From Acidaminococcus hominis (GTDB lineage: Bacteria; Bacillota; Negativicutes; Acidaminococcales; Acidaminococcaceae), in the NCBI RefSeq assembly GCF_021044795.1, contig NZ_JAJNOP010000017.1: a stretch of 51,811 nucleotides of DNA; one strand, 5' to 3'. The notes under the pieces are model-generated. The model saw nothing but the letters and a program-made list of their open reading frames with translations. It was not told the DNA's origin and did not search any database. Both the position numbers and the translations under genes were made by a program. Positions 16,987 to 27,121 of the stretch are shown here, in pieces (position 1 is the stretch's first letter; every line of letters begins with the position of its first letter).

Positions 16987-17949
16987 ATGTTTCGCAACGC
17001 TAATTATATCTACACCGTCTACCAGGAACGGAATTTCAGCCGGGCTGCAGAAAAGCTTTTTATTTCCCAATCCTCCCTCAGCCTGACCATCAAAAAAGCC
17101 GAGGAGAGAATCGGTGCGCCGATTTTTAACCGTTCCGTCTCGCCCATTGGACTCACCGAATTTGGCAAAAAGTATATTGCTGCGGTGGAAGAAATGAGGC
17201 GCATCCAAAATCGCCTGGAAAATGATATCTACGAAATCAATCATCTAAAACAGGGACACTTGTCAGTAGGCGCCGGCAATTTTCATTCCACCTACCTGCT
17301 GCCCCTGGCCCTTTCGCCCTTCCGGGAAGCGTACCCCAAGGTACTGGTAGATATGCATGAAAGTACCACCCAAGAACTGCTAAAAAAGTTGGACCGGGGA
17401 GAGATTGATCTATTGTTTTCCAATAAGCATCTGCCAGAAAAACAATATCGCAAGTTTGTCATCTGTCATGAGTTTACGGTACTGGTCGTGCCTGAAAAAT
17501 ACTGTACCTGTCCGGAAATCCGTCAACAGGCCCGTACCCGGGAAGAACTTTCCCGTTATCCCGTGCAGCAACTGGAAAATCACCTGCTGCCGCCAGTCTT
17601 CTTAACTAACTTCCAGCAAACTCCCTTTGTGCTACTGCGGCCCGGCAACAACAGCCGGCAGCGGGCAGATACCCTTTTTCTGGAAGCAGGTTTTCAACCC
17701 TCTGTGGTACTGGAACTGGACCAGGCTTCCACTGCCTACCGGCTGGCCGCTTCAGGCCTAGGGGCCGCCATCGTCAGCAATCTGATGGTCCGCACCATGG
17801 AGCCGCCCCAGCACTGCTGCTTCTTTCCCCTGGAAGTTCCCCATACTGAGCAATACATCAGTGTCTACTTTCCCAAAGAAGCCATTATGACCAAGGCCAT
17901 GGAAGAATTTATCAAGATTGCTCGAATCGCCATTCCAGCAGGCCTGTAA
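16987..17949 (+). CDS. LysR-family regulator of the class V PLP operon
   Basis: A 320-residue LysR-type regulator with HTH residues 1-60 (NFSRAAEKLFISQSSLSLTI) and a complete effector domain. It diverges from the two class V PLP enzymes and the DUF1847 gene across about 165 bases that contain a LysR palindrome. It is a close paralogue of the LysR at 12351, which suggests that the two clusters answer to related signals. The ATG follows AAGGAGGGG. Confidence 0.92.
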   Translation: MFRNANYIYTVYQERNFSRAAEKLFISQSSLSLTIKKAEERIGAPIFNRSVSPIGLTEFGKKYIAAVEEMRRIQNRLENDIYEINHLKQGHLSVGAGNFHSTYLLPLALSPFREAYPKVLVDMHESTTQELLKKLDRGEIDLLFSNKHLPEKQYRKFVICHEFTVLVVPEKYCTCPEIRQQARTREELSRYPVQQLENHLLPPVFLTNFQQTPFVLLRPGNNSRQRADTLFLEAGFQPSVVLELDQASTAYRLAASGLGAAIVSNLMVRTMEPPQHCCFFPLEVPHTEQYISVYFPKEAIMTKAMEEFIKIARIAIPAGL

Positions 17950-17955
17950 AAAAGC

Positions 17956-17984
17956 TTGCGGGGCTTTCCTTCCTCCGCTATACT
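17956..17984 (+). promoter_or_regulatory. promoter of the GNAT gene
   Basis: TTGCGG (17956-17961), a 17-base spacer and TATACT (17979-17984), some 30 bases before the start codon. It begins just after the LysR stop, so the acetyltransferase has its own promoter. Confidence 0.55.
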
Positions 17985-18015
17985 GGAAAAAATGATGCAA
18001 AAGGAGGGCAAAGCT

Positions 18016-18546
18016 ATGATTCGTAAAGCCCTGGAAAAGGATGTTCCGGCGGCAGCTGCGAACTACCGGGAGCTGCTGACCTATGAAAAAGAAAATGGTA
18101 CCAATTCCAACTGGGTGCTGGACCTGTACCCCACCCGGGAAACGGCAGAGAAGGCCTGGCAGGCTGGTACGCTGTACGTTCTGGAGGAGGACGGGGAGAT
18201 CTGCGGCAGCGTGATTCTAAACCAGCTCCAGCCGGCAGAATATGGACCTGCGCCTTGGCATATTCCTGCGGCTCCGGAGGAAGTGCTGGTGATCCACACC
18301 CTATGCATTCCGCCCAGCCGGGCAGGGCACGGGTATGGAAAGCAGTTCGTCCAGTTTGCCCTCGCCCTTGCGGCCCAACAGGGCTGCAAGGCGGTCCGTC
18401 TGGATACCTGGGCGGGCAACAAGCCGGCGGCTGCCCTGTACACCAAAATGGGCTTTGCCTATGTGGGACGGGCCAACGTCCTGCTTCAAGGGGTCATTCC
18501 CGAAGAACAGATTTTCTTTGATCATGCAGTGGAAGCAGAAAGCTAG
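18016..18546 (+). CDS. GNAT family N-acetyltransferase
   Basis: A 176-residue GNAT acetyltransferase. The acetyl-CoA pyrophosphate-binding motif is visible as SRAGHGYGKQFV (about residues 104-115), with the following WAGNKPAAALYTKMGF that marks the C-terminal part of the fold. The start at 18016 is supported by AAGGAGG; an earlier ATG at 17956 lies inside the promoter and lacks a site. The acceptor substrate is unknown. It is a single-gene unit ended by the hairpin at 18571. Confidence 0.88.
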   Translation: MIRKALEKDVPAAAANYRELLTYEKENGTNSNWVLDLYPTRETAEKAWQAGTLYVLEEDGEICGSVILNQLQPAEYGPAPWHIPAAPEEVLVIHTLCIPPSRAGHGYGKQFVQFALALAAQQGCKAVRLDTWAGNKPAAALYTKMGFAYVGRANVLLQGVIPEEQIFFDHAVEAES

Positions 18547-18564
18547 AGGCTTCTGCAAGCAGGG

Positions 18565-18860
18565 CTGTGAAAAAATGGCGTGCGAACTTGTTTGGGTTCG
18601 CATGCCATTTTTTTGTTCATTATAGCTGCATCCAAACATCCCACAAGTTTTCCCATGAAGGTTTGGTCCATAAGGCCCATACGGCAGCTGCTTGGAATAC
18701 GGCGAACCGCTCGGGGATACCCCGCACCACTTCACTTCAGGTTTGCAGACCGCACGACCTTTTAAAGGCTCCTACCTTTAGGGGGGAGCTGGCAGACACG
18801 TTAGTGGCTGACTGAGCGGGGATTCCCGGCACCACTTCACTTCAGGGCCGCTGACCGCAC
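18565..18860. repeat. intergenic repeat block (copy B) with direct repeats
   Basis: The block opens with GGCTGTGAAAAAATGG and a hairpin, then TTGTTC and TTATA, matching the left 70-75 bases of the element at 13319. It also contains two direct copies of a roughly 46-base unit (18710-18755 and 18815-18860) sharing GCACCACTTCACTTCAGG, spaced 105 bases apart, and between them a GGGGGAGCTGGCAG...CTGACTGAG hairpin of a type seen between genes in many gut Firmicutes. No gene is supported in 18547-18973. Confidence 0.6.
18571..18614 (+). terminator. terminator after GNAT gene, part of the repeat
   Basis: A long stem with ATGGC-TGCGAAC against GTTCGCA-GCCAT followed by TTTTTT, 25 bases past the stop codon. 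Confidence 0.85.
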
Positions 18861-18973
18861 CCACTTTTTTTCCAAAACCGCTCTTCTGGGAGTTTTTCCC
18901 CCCACCCTTCCTGCTATACTGAAAGTAGAAAGGAAGAGAAGTATAGAAGAGAAGGCTAAAGGAGGAAGGACCT

Positions 18974-19558
18974 ATGACCAAGTTATATTGTACCCTGACG
19001 GGCTTTAACCACTACTTTGGAAACGAGTTTCTCAAGCGGCACATGAAGGTCCAGCTGATCAAGGAGCCGGACAACAAGTACGACAAAGAAGCCATCCGGT
19101 GCGAGCTGGAGCCCCTGGGCAAAATCGGCTATGTGGCCAACAGCGTGGGCACCATTCTGGGAAATTGCTGGAGCGGCGGCCGGCTGTACGACAAGATTGG
19201 GGACAAGACGGAAGCCACGGTGGAGCTGATACTAGACCGGGGCGCCGTACTGGCGGTAGAAGCTGCTGAGCCGGAAAAGCCAGCAGCTGAACCGAAGCCG
19301 GAAGAAACCACTGCACAAACCGCAGCTGCAGAGGAAACCCTGGAAGAAAAGCAGCTTGGGCAAATGCGCCAGCAGCTGCTGCAGGACCGGGAAAAACTGG
19401 AGAAGACCCTGCAAAGAGTGCATGAAGAGCAGGAGGAGCAAGCTTCCCGGGAAGAACGGTTCCACCAGGAACTGCACCGCCGGAACCGCCAAATAGCAGA
19501 ACTCCGGGAGCAGCTCCAACTGTTGGAACGGAAGAACCAGTTGCTGGAGGAGAAGTGA
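18974..19558 (+). CDS. HIRAN domain protein with coiled-coil tail
   Basis: A 194-residue protein. Residues about 5-88 form a HIRAN domain (TGFNHYFGNEFL, LIKEPDNKYDKEAIRCE, KIGYVANS), a small fold known in SWI2/SNF2 and other DNA-repair proteins to bind DNA ends. Residues 95-125 are an Ala/Glu/Pro linker and 128-194 a highly charged, Gln/Glu/Arg-rich predicted coiled coil. There is no helicase or nuclease domain, so this is a stand-alone version whose role is unknown, perhaps a DNA-binding adaptor or oligomer. ATG follows AAAGGAGG. A single gene, ended by the large hairpin at 19570. Confidence 0.85.
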   Translation: MTKLYCTLTGFNHYFGNEFLKRHMKVQLIKEPDNKYDKEAIRCELEPLGKIGYVANSVGTILGNCWSGGRLYDKIGDKTEATVELILDRGAVLAVEAAEPEKPAAEPKPEETTAQTAAAEETLEEKQLGQMRQQLLQDREKLEKTLQRVHEEQEEQASREERFHQELHRRNRQIAELREQLQLLERKNQLLEEK

Positions 19559-19569
19559 CCGTTTGCAGC

Positions 19570-19625
19570 TTGGGGCATAAAAAATACTGGATGCTAAAGA
19601 ACATCCAGTATTTTTTATGCCCCAA
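19570..19625. terminator. perfect 24-bp bidirectional hairpin
   Basis: TTGGGGCATAAAAAATACTG (continuing GATG) and its exact complement are separated by 8 bases. A and T tracts within the stem make it a likely terminator in both directions, for the HIRAN gene and for anything arriving from the IS remnant. Confidence 0.85.
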
Positions 19626-19726
19626 AATTCGTACAAGGTACAATGGACCCCCGCATGCCAGCCGCTACAGGAAGGCCAGCACACTTTACCCTAGACAGTT
19701 CGCTTGGCCGCCAGATAGCCAGACCG

Positions 19727-20044
19727 TCAGTCCTTGGCATCCTTTTGGGGAATTTTGGGAACGACTTCTCCCGCCTTGCGAAAACAGTCCTGAAGGAAGT
19801 CCCGCTCAAGCGTCAGCTGGTCACTCTTTTGCTTCAGCTCCTTCTTCTTTCTTTGAACGTCCTTACGCCCAGAATCTGCCTCAAAAGCACGATGCGCATT
19901 TTGCAGAAAAGCCTGCTTCCATTTCCGAACCAGCTCGGAATCCAGATGATTTTCGGAACAAATAACAGCAAAATCCTTGTCACCCTGAAGGATTGATAAG
20001 ACGATTTTGGCCTTAAATTCAGCAGAATAGTTATGGCTTTCCAT
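19727..20044 (-). pseudogene. IS3-family transposase OrfA remnant
   Basis: A 105-residue OrfA with the helix-turn-helix start (YSAEFKAKIVLSILQGDK, then SENHLDSELVRKWKQAFLQN) and a Lys/Glu-rich leucine-zipper-like tail (about 70-95). It is the DNA-binding half of an IS3-type transposase. The catalytic OrfB (DDE) is missing: only about 110 bases, perhaps encoding its first residues in a shifted frame, lie between OrfA and the hairpin at 19570. The element is therefore dead. Its start lies about 80 bases from the leader-distal end of the CRISPR array. Confidence 0.85.
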
Positions 20045-20124
20045 GGCAGCGGCCTCCGTTCTTGTTACCTATACTATAGCATATACATTTAAAATTTTCA
20101 GGCCTGGTCCGAATTCCTGGGCCC

Positions 20125-23100
20125 ATTGTAATCCACGCTCCCTTTACGGGGAGCGACCCCTCCTGCTGATTCAAGACTTTGTCTATTACATATTTCAATC
20201 CACGCTCCCCTTACGGGGAGCGACTCAGGGTCTGGTCTACTTTTCTGACCACGGGGAGATTTCAATCCACGCTCCCCTTGTGGGGAGCGACCAGCAGGAA
20301 GCATGCAGCAGGAAAAGTGCTACAGATTTCAATCCACGCTCCCCTTGTGGGGAGCGACAGGGTCCTTAAATTGCGCCGTGGTAGGTACCCCGATTTCAAT
20401 CCACGCTCCCCTTGCGGGGAGCGACCTCGCTCTCAGGCATATGGCTCCAGCTTACCTCATTTCAATCCACGCTCCCCTTGCGGGGAGCGACGGCAGATTG
20501 TTACCAATGTTGCCGTTTCCACCAATTTCAATCCACGCTCCCCTTGCGGGGAGCGACTACTGAAGTGATTGCGGACCGGGTGGAACTGATTATTTCAATC
20601 CACGCTCCCCTTGCGGGGAGCGACCTGCCTATTGCCACCTTAACGTTCAGCGGGTCCAATTTCAATCCACGCTCCCCTTGCGGGGAGCGACCTACCACCT
20701 GGGAGGCATACGTCCTGCCCAGGCAATTTCAATCCACGCTCCCCTTGCGGGGAGCGACACTACTGGGTGACCCACTATGTCAATGGACTTCCTATTTCAA
20801 TCCACGCTCCCCTTGCGGGGAGCGACGTCACCGTTCCAGCTGGTGGTGCTGTTGCCGTAGATTTCAATCCACGCTCCCCTTGCGGGGAGCGACACGGGAG
20901 CAAATATTTTTATTGCGAATGCAGGACATTTCAATCCACGCTCCCCTTGCGGGGAGTGACATGACGGAAATATTCATGGCGTGGTCCAAGTAGATTTCAA
21001 TCCACGCTCCCCTTGCGGGGAGCGACCTGCCTTTTTCCGTCCATTTGGTTGTCATTTTGATTTCAATCCACGCTCCCCTTGCGGGGAGCGACTATTTTGT
21101 CCTGGAGCATCCGGACCCTTTCGAAATTTCAATCCACGCTCCCCTTGCGGGGAGCGACTAGGGTCGAAGCCACATCCACGTTCTTCGTTATGATTTCAAT
21201 CCACGCTCCCCTTGCGGGGAGCGACCTGATCCCAGTCTGAATGTCACGCTTTGTTCGGTGATTTCAATCCACGCTCCCCTTGCGGGGAGCGACTGTTCTG
21301 GCCTTCCATGACCTGCGGGCCGTTCCAGATTTCAATCCACGCTCCCCTTGCGGGGAGCGACCATTCTTCACCGCCTCGATCTGGATTGTCGGCGATTTCA
21401 ATCCACGCTCCCCTTGCGGGGAGCGACCAAAGCGGATTGCTCATTTTGTATCCCGCTTTTTATTTCAATCCACGCTCCCCTTGCGGGGAGCGACGGCGTT
21501 TTTAAATCCTTCCAATCTGTCCATGAGATTTCAATCCACGCTCCCCTTGCGGGGAGCGACTTCAAAAACGCCCGCCTACGGCGGACGACAAGCGATTTCA
21601 ATCCACGCTCCCCTTGCGGGGAGCGACAAAACAAAGGCTGCGTGTAGCTATTCTCCATGAATTTCAATCCACGCTCCCCTTGCGGGGAGCGACCCATTTT
21701 TTTTCGCGGATCCGTCATACCTGTGGGATTTCAATCCACGCTCCCCTTGCGGGGAGCGACGATGTTCTGGGAGCCGCTCAAAGAGTTCGTGTTATTTCAA
21801 TCCACGCTCCCCTTGCGGGGAGCGACCCCGGCTGGAATTTTCATCATGGCTCCGCTTGAATTTCAATCCACGCTCCCCTTGCGGGGAGCGACCCAGGGTG
21901 CTGTTGAGTGCACTCCCGATGCTCCGATTTCAATCCACGCTCCCCTTGCGGGGAGCGACAGAAATAATAAGACAGGAGAGATTATTAATGTGATTTCAAT
22001 CCACGCTCCCCTTGCGGGGAGCGACTTCCAGCAGGGTTCAGCATCCTACCAAGCCAGTTATTTCAATCCACGCTCCCCTTGCGGGGAGCGACACCGTAAG
22101 CTGTACTTCCGGCTCCGCTCCCGTGATTTCAATCCACGCTCCCCTTGCGGGGAGCGACAGTATCGAATGTTTTACTGATGGCCAGCTTGTCATTTCAATC
22201 CACGCTCCCCTTGCGGGGAGCGACGAATCATCCCATCCTCCGATCCCTTCCGTTCAGCGATTTCAATCCACGCTCCCCTTGCGGGGAGCGACTCTGCAAG
22301 GCAGGTGGAAAAGGTATCTGTGCCCAATTTCAATCCACGCTCCCCTTGCGGGGAGCGACCCCTGGAAAAATGACCTTCAAAGTCGTTCGGGATATTTCAA
22401 TCCACGCTCCCCTTGCGGGGAGCGACAAATGAAAAACCACGTCCGGCGCACTTTCAAACTATTTCAATCCACGCTCCCCTTGCGGGGAGCGACTTGATGA
22501 CGATCGCATCAGCGGAACTGTCACAGGATTTCAATCCACGCTCCCCTTGCGGGGAGCGACTTCCTGATTCCCGAAATTCTGCTGCCCGTCGTAATTTCAA
22601 TCCACGCTCCCCTTGCGGGGAGCGACGCTAATTTAGGCTAAAACTGGTTGAAACAAGGCAATTTCAATCCACGCTCCCCTTGCGGGGAGCGACAAGTTTT
22701 ACTGTATTTCTTTTGGTTACATATGGTATTTCAATCCACGCTCCCCTTGCGGGGAGCGACCAACTGAAATCTTTACGTATGGAGGCTGTAGATATTTCAA
22801 TCCACGCTCCCCTTGCGGGGAGCGACTAATAACAAACCTGCCTTTACCTCCTCTTTCTTTATTTCAATCCACGCTCCCCTTGCGGGGAGCGACATGAATC
22901 TTGACATCTGCCGAGTATTGTAAGTGATTTCAATCCACGCTCCCCTTGCGGGGAGCGACATAGATCCTCGTGCGATCCGGATAGCTTCCTCCCATTTCAA
23001 TCCACGCTCCCCTTGCGGGGAGCGACTTGGTGAGTTGTGAAATTCTCACTTCTGTGTAGTGATTTCAATCCACGCTCCCCTTGCGGGGAGCGACGCGCTG

Positions 23101-26100
23101 CCCGGCACGGCAGCAGGTTCCGCCGTGATTTCAATCCACGCTCCCCTTGCGGGGAGCGACTTGCTGTTCCAGGTTAAATGTTTAATTTCTTGCGATTTCA
23201 ATCCACGCTCCCCTTGCGGGGAGCGACATCGACCTGGCTATTTTCGCCATCGAGGAAGGGCATTTCAATCCACGCTCCCCTTGCGGGGAGCGACGTAGCA
23301 AATGGACAACACACGCACCCAATTCTCCATTTCAATCCACGCTCCCCTTGCGGGGAGCGACTATCATAGCTTCCACCAAAGAGCAATGTATTGGAATTTC
23401 AATCCACGCTCCCCTTGCGGGGAGCGACGTTTTCTGCGGGGACACCCATCAATCTTGCTTCATTATTTCAATCCACGCTCCCCTTGCGGGGAGCGACGGA
23501 AGCCCAGAAGGAGTTCACCCGGGTGGTGGAAATTTCAATCCACGCTCCCCTTGCGGGGAGCGACGTGGCCATCGAAGCCTCCAGCGATGCCGGGTTTACA
23601 TTTCAATCCACGCTCCCCTTGCGGGGAGCGACAGATATTGAACTGGAATTTATCGAAGATGAAGATATTTCAATCCACGCTCCCCTTGCGGGGAGCGACA
23701 CAATGTCCGGATTGCCTACTACGACATCTTTGGGATTTCAATCCACGCTCCCCTTGCGGGGAGCGACATCATATTTCGGGCATCCTTGCATCGCCCAGTC
23801 TATTTCAATCCACGCTCCCCTTGCGGGGAGCGACGACCTCAAACCCCAGGGAGTAGATAAACCCCGCAATTTCAATCCACGCTCCCCTTGCGGGGAGCGA
23901 CGCCCTGGGGTTAGAAATTCAAAGGAAACGTTTAATTTCAATCCACGCTCCCCTTGCGGGGAGCGACCACTGACGTTTACCGCCATCAGCCGCCCACCGA
24001 TATTTCAATCCACGCTCCCCTTGCGGGGAGCGACCTGGTATTTTAGGATGTTGGACGAGCTACGTAAATTTCAATCCACGCTCCCCTTGCGGGGAGCGAC
24101 CCATTGCCCCGTACAACCGGGATTGTGAGCATTTTATTTCAATCCACGCTCCCCTTGCGGGGAGCGACGATAACGCCTAAGAGAGTAACGAAAGTCTTCA
24201 AATTTCAATCCACGCTCCCCTTGCGGGGAGCGACGCCGGTAACGACGAAAGGGTTGAAACAGCTGGTTATTTCAATCCACGCTCCCCTTGCGGGGAGCGA
24301 CCTATGAACTGGCGGAAATTGGGCGGAAGGCACTGATTTCAATCCACGCTCCCCTTGCGGGGAGCGACATATAAAAGGAGGAATGCAAAACGGATATGCA
24401 AATTTCAATCCACGCTCCCCTTGCGGGGAGCGACTCGACAACATTTTTGGCTGTATATCCCCCATATTATTTCAATCCACGCTCCCCTTGCGGGGAGCGA
24501 CAGCGCTGGAAAAATCTAACCGCGATTTTGATAAAATTTCAATCCACGCTCCCCTTGCGGGGAGCGACCGCCGCCATGCAAAAGGAACTGCGGGACCTGG
24601 AATTTCAATCCACGCTCCCCTTGCGGGGAGCGACACCAGCTTCGTCATGGTTCTCCACCCTGGCCACGATTTCAATCCACGCTCCCCTTGCGGGGAGCGA
24701 CGTCATGGTCCGTCTTATACCATACCTGAGCTTGTATTTCAATCCACGCTCCCCTTGCGGGGAGCGACCCTGTGTAGGAGCTGTTCTGATATTCACATTA
24801 CGATTTCAATCCACGCTCCCCTTGCGGGGAGCGACTCGCACGGTGTAGGTTAACGGGGTTACGGTAGTTATTTCAATCCACGCTCCCCTTGCGGGGAGCG
24901 ACATGGTAAACAGGCTTATATCAATGCTGTGACAGAATTTCAATCCACGCTCCCCTTGCGGGGAGCGACTCCGCTTCCGCAAAAGGTTCTTCTTTCTTGC
25001 CGGATTTCAATCCACGCTCCCCTTGCGGGGAGCGACTATACGCCCCAGTTGAGTCCGATGTTCTCCCCGAATTTCAATCCACGCTCCCCTTGCGGGGAGC
25101 GACGTAGCCAAAAGAGAAAAACCGGCTCCCAGAGTAATTTCAATCCACGCTCCCCTTGCGGGGAGCGACGGATGACTGACTTCCCCACTGTCTAAAAGCT
25201 TATATTTCAATCCACGCTCCCCTTGCGGGGAGCGACCCAGGGGGCAGTTCCCCACTGTCTAAAAGCTTATATTTCAATCCACGCTCCCCTTGCGGGGAGC
25301 GACTCAACCTCATCCAGGGGCTGAAGGCTAAGGAGGATTTCAATCCACGCTCCCCTTGCGGGGAGCGACGCCAGAGGACGAAATGATGGCATTGCCCATT
25401 ACGATTTCAATCCACGCTCCCCTTGCGGGGAGCGACTGCATGGCCGCATCAGCAATAGCATTACCACTAATTTCAATCCACGCTCCCCTTGCGGGGAGCG
25501 ACGATACGGCTCCGTTCTGGCCGGTGGCCGCTGCCTATTTCAATCCACGCTCCCCTTGCGGGGAGCGACATAATTCCATCATACATATTATCGAATCCAG
25601 TTTATTTCAATCCACGCTCCCCTTGCGGGGAGCGACCAAGCGTTCGTACATTTTGCCCAGAGAGCCAACGGAATTTCAATCCACGCTCCCCTTGCGGGGA
25701 GCGACCACTACGCAAGCATTATCGCTGTTGGAACCGTAATTTCAATCCACGCTCCCCTTGCGGGGAGCGACGTATCTCATGATGTTACCAGATGGGCCTA
25801 CTCTGATTTCAATCCACGCTCCCCTTGCGGGGAGCGACTTCTTTTTGTTGAGGATGATATTGAATCAATTGGATTTCAATCCACGCTCCCCTTGCGGGGA
25901 GCGACGGCTATGGAAGCTAATGGTACCATTAAGGGTTCTAAATTTCAATCCACGCTCCCCTTGCGGGGAGCGACATAATCATGACAAATGATGAAAATTT
26001 ACGACTGATTTCAATCCACGCTCCCCTTGCGGGGAGCGACTCGAAGTCACTAATCCATACAACAACCAGACTGTATTTCAATCCACGCTCCCCTTGCGGG

Positions 26101-26841
26101 GAGCGACGATTTCGCTGCTCCGGTATTCAACAGCTCTTCAGATTTCAATCCACGCTCCCCTTGCGGGGAGCGACCAAGACGGTATATTTTGAAAATGCCG
26201 TTACGGAATTTCAATCCACGCTCCCCTTGCGGGGAGCGACGGAGCAGCGCAGGCGTTACCGCGATTTCCGGCGGATTTCAATCCACGCTCCCCTTGCGGG
26301 GAGCGACTCCCAAGCTATGGCCGAAATCTTAAAGGGAGGTATTTCAATCCACGCTCCCCTTGCGGGGAGCGACAAATATTTAATCGTTTCGAATGGGGTT
26401 TGTCAGATTTCAATCCACGCTCCCCTTGCGGGGAGCGACTCCCCGTGGGGTGTTAAATTTTGTCGATATAGAGATTTCAATCCACGCTCCCCTTGCGGGG
26501 AGCGACAGCCTTTTTACCGGCAACAATGCAACCCAGACGGGATTTCAATCCACGCTCCCCTTGCGGGGAGCGACCTTTAACGGGTGAAGCACCAGACAGG
26601 GCCATTAAATTTCAATCCACGCTCCCCTTGCGGGGAGCGACGTTAATGCGATAAAGCAGCATGGCACCCTGGACATTTCAATCCACGCTCCCCTTGCGGG
26701 GAGCGACCATTTTTATTTTTGCCCGCTTATGATTTATCGTAATTTCAATCCACGCTCCCCTTGCGGGGAGCGACTTTGTGCGCCGGACAGTTTGATAAAG
26801 CCGCCCTGATTTCAATCCACGCTCCCCTTGCGGGGAGCGAC
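20125..26841 (-). CRISPR. type I-C-like CRISPR array, 101 repeats / 100 spacers
   Basis: By hand count there are 101 repeats of 33 bases and 100 spacers averaging about 34 bases. Read on the minus strand the repeat starts GTCGCTCCCCGC, forms a 7-bp stem GCTCCCC/GGGGAGC around a GCAA loop, and ends GTGGATTGAAAT, the pattern of type I-C repeats. Repeats are nearly identical except at the low-coordinate end: the first (20125) has changes in both the 3' tail and loop, the second (20192) one loop change, the third and fourth (20259, 20326) another; a later one (20928) has one change in the 5' part. This decay marks the low-coordinate end as leader-distal and oldest, so new spacers enter near 26841. 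No functional cas genes flank the array; cas7 and cas4 fragments lie beside the leader. Confidence 0.98.
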
Positions 26842-26935
26842 TGTCAAACAAAAAAACACTGAATCCCTGCGGGATTCAACCTACAATTTTGCGAATCTCA
26901 TAAAGCAAGTCCTTTGGAGCACGCAAAATCATTAT
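26842..26935 (-). promoter_or_regulatory. CRISPR leader
   Basis: The A/T-rich stretch between the last intact repeat and the cas4 fragment contains a TGAATCCCGCAGGGATTCA hairpin and a poly-T tract just before the first repeat on the minus strand. By position it is the leader with the array promoter and acquisition signals. The outer boundary is approximate and overlaps the end of the cas4-derived frame. Confidence 0.65.
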
Positions 26936-27095
26936 TAAAACTTATGGGAGCTTTTGGTTCGCATAACCGGATTAATTTTCCAACTGGATTATATCCAGCC
27001 TTAATTCCAATATGGATAAGTGCCCATTGTCGCCTGCAAAATGCAAAGTGCCGAATTCCTGACAATAAGAGATATCTATTTTTATTATATGCCAT
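26898..27095 (-). pseudogene. cas4: cas4 fragment (type I-C), N-terminus only
   Basis: The 65-codon frame starts with an unmistakable type I-C Cas4 N-terminus: YLLLSGIRHFAFCRRQWALI, including the first Fe-S-ligand Cys. The match stops after about residue 29; the following 36 residues (from GIKAGYNPVGK to the end) do not look like Cas4. Full-length Cas4 is about 200 residues, so the nuclease core and the three C-terminal cysteines are missing. It follows the cas7 fragment by 26 bases, the normal order in I-C loci. A deletion joined this start to sequence next to the leader, removing the rest of cas4 and cas1/cas2. Confidence 0.88.
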
Positions 27096-27121
27096 TTTAT
27101 CACGTATGGTGATGTGTCGAT

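Noticed and set aside
19615..19726. IS3 OrfB as a gene
   Set aside because: Only a short shifted-frame stretch with weak resemblance to an OrfB start precedes the hairpin; no DDE catalytic region exists.
23835..23915. Ten-base inverse complementarity (AACCCCAGGG / CCCTGGGGTT) between two adjacent spacers
   Set aside because: Too short among 100 spacers to imply adjacent or overlapping targets.
20179..26587. Many open frames with repeated peptides such as ISIHAPLAGSD, FNPRSPCGER and FQSTLPLRGAT
   Set aside because: These are translations of the CRISPR repeat in three frames, a well-known false annotation; no start or codon pattern supports them.
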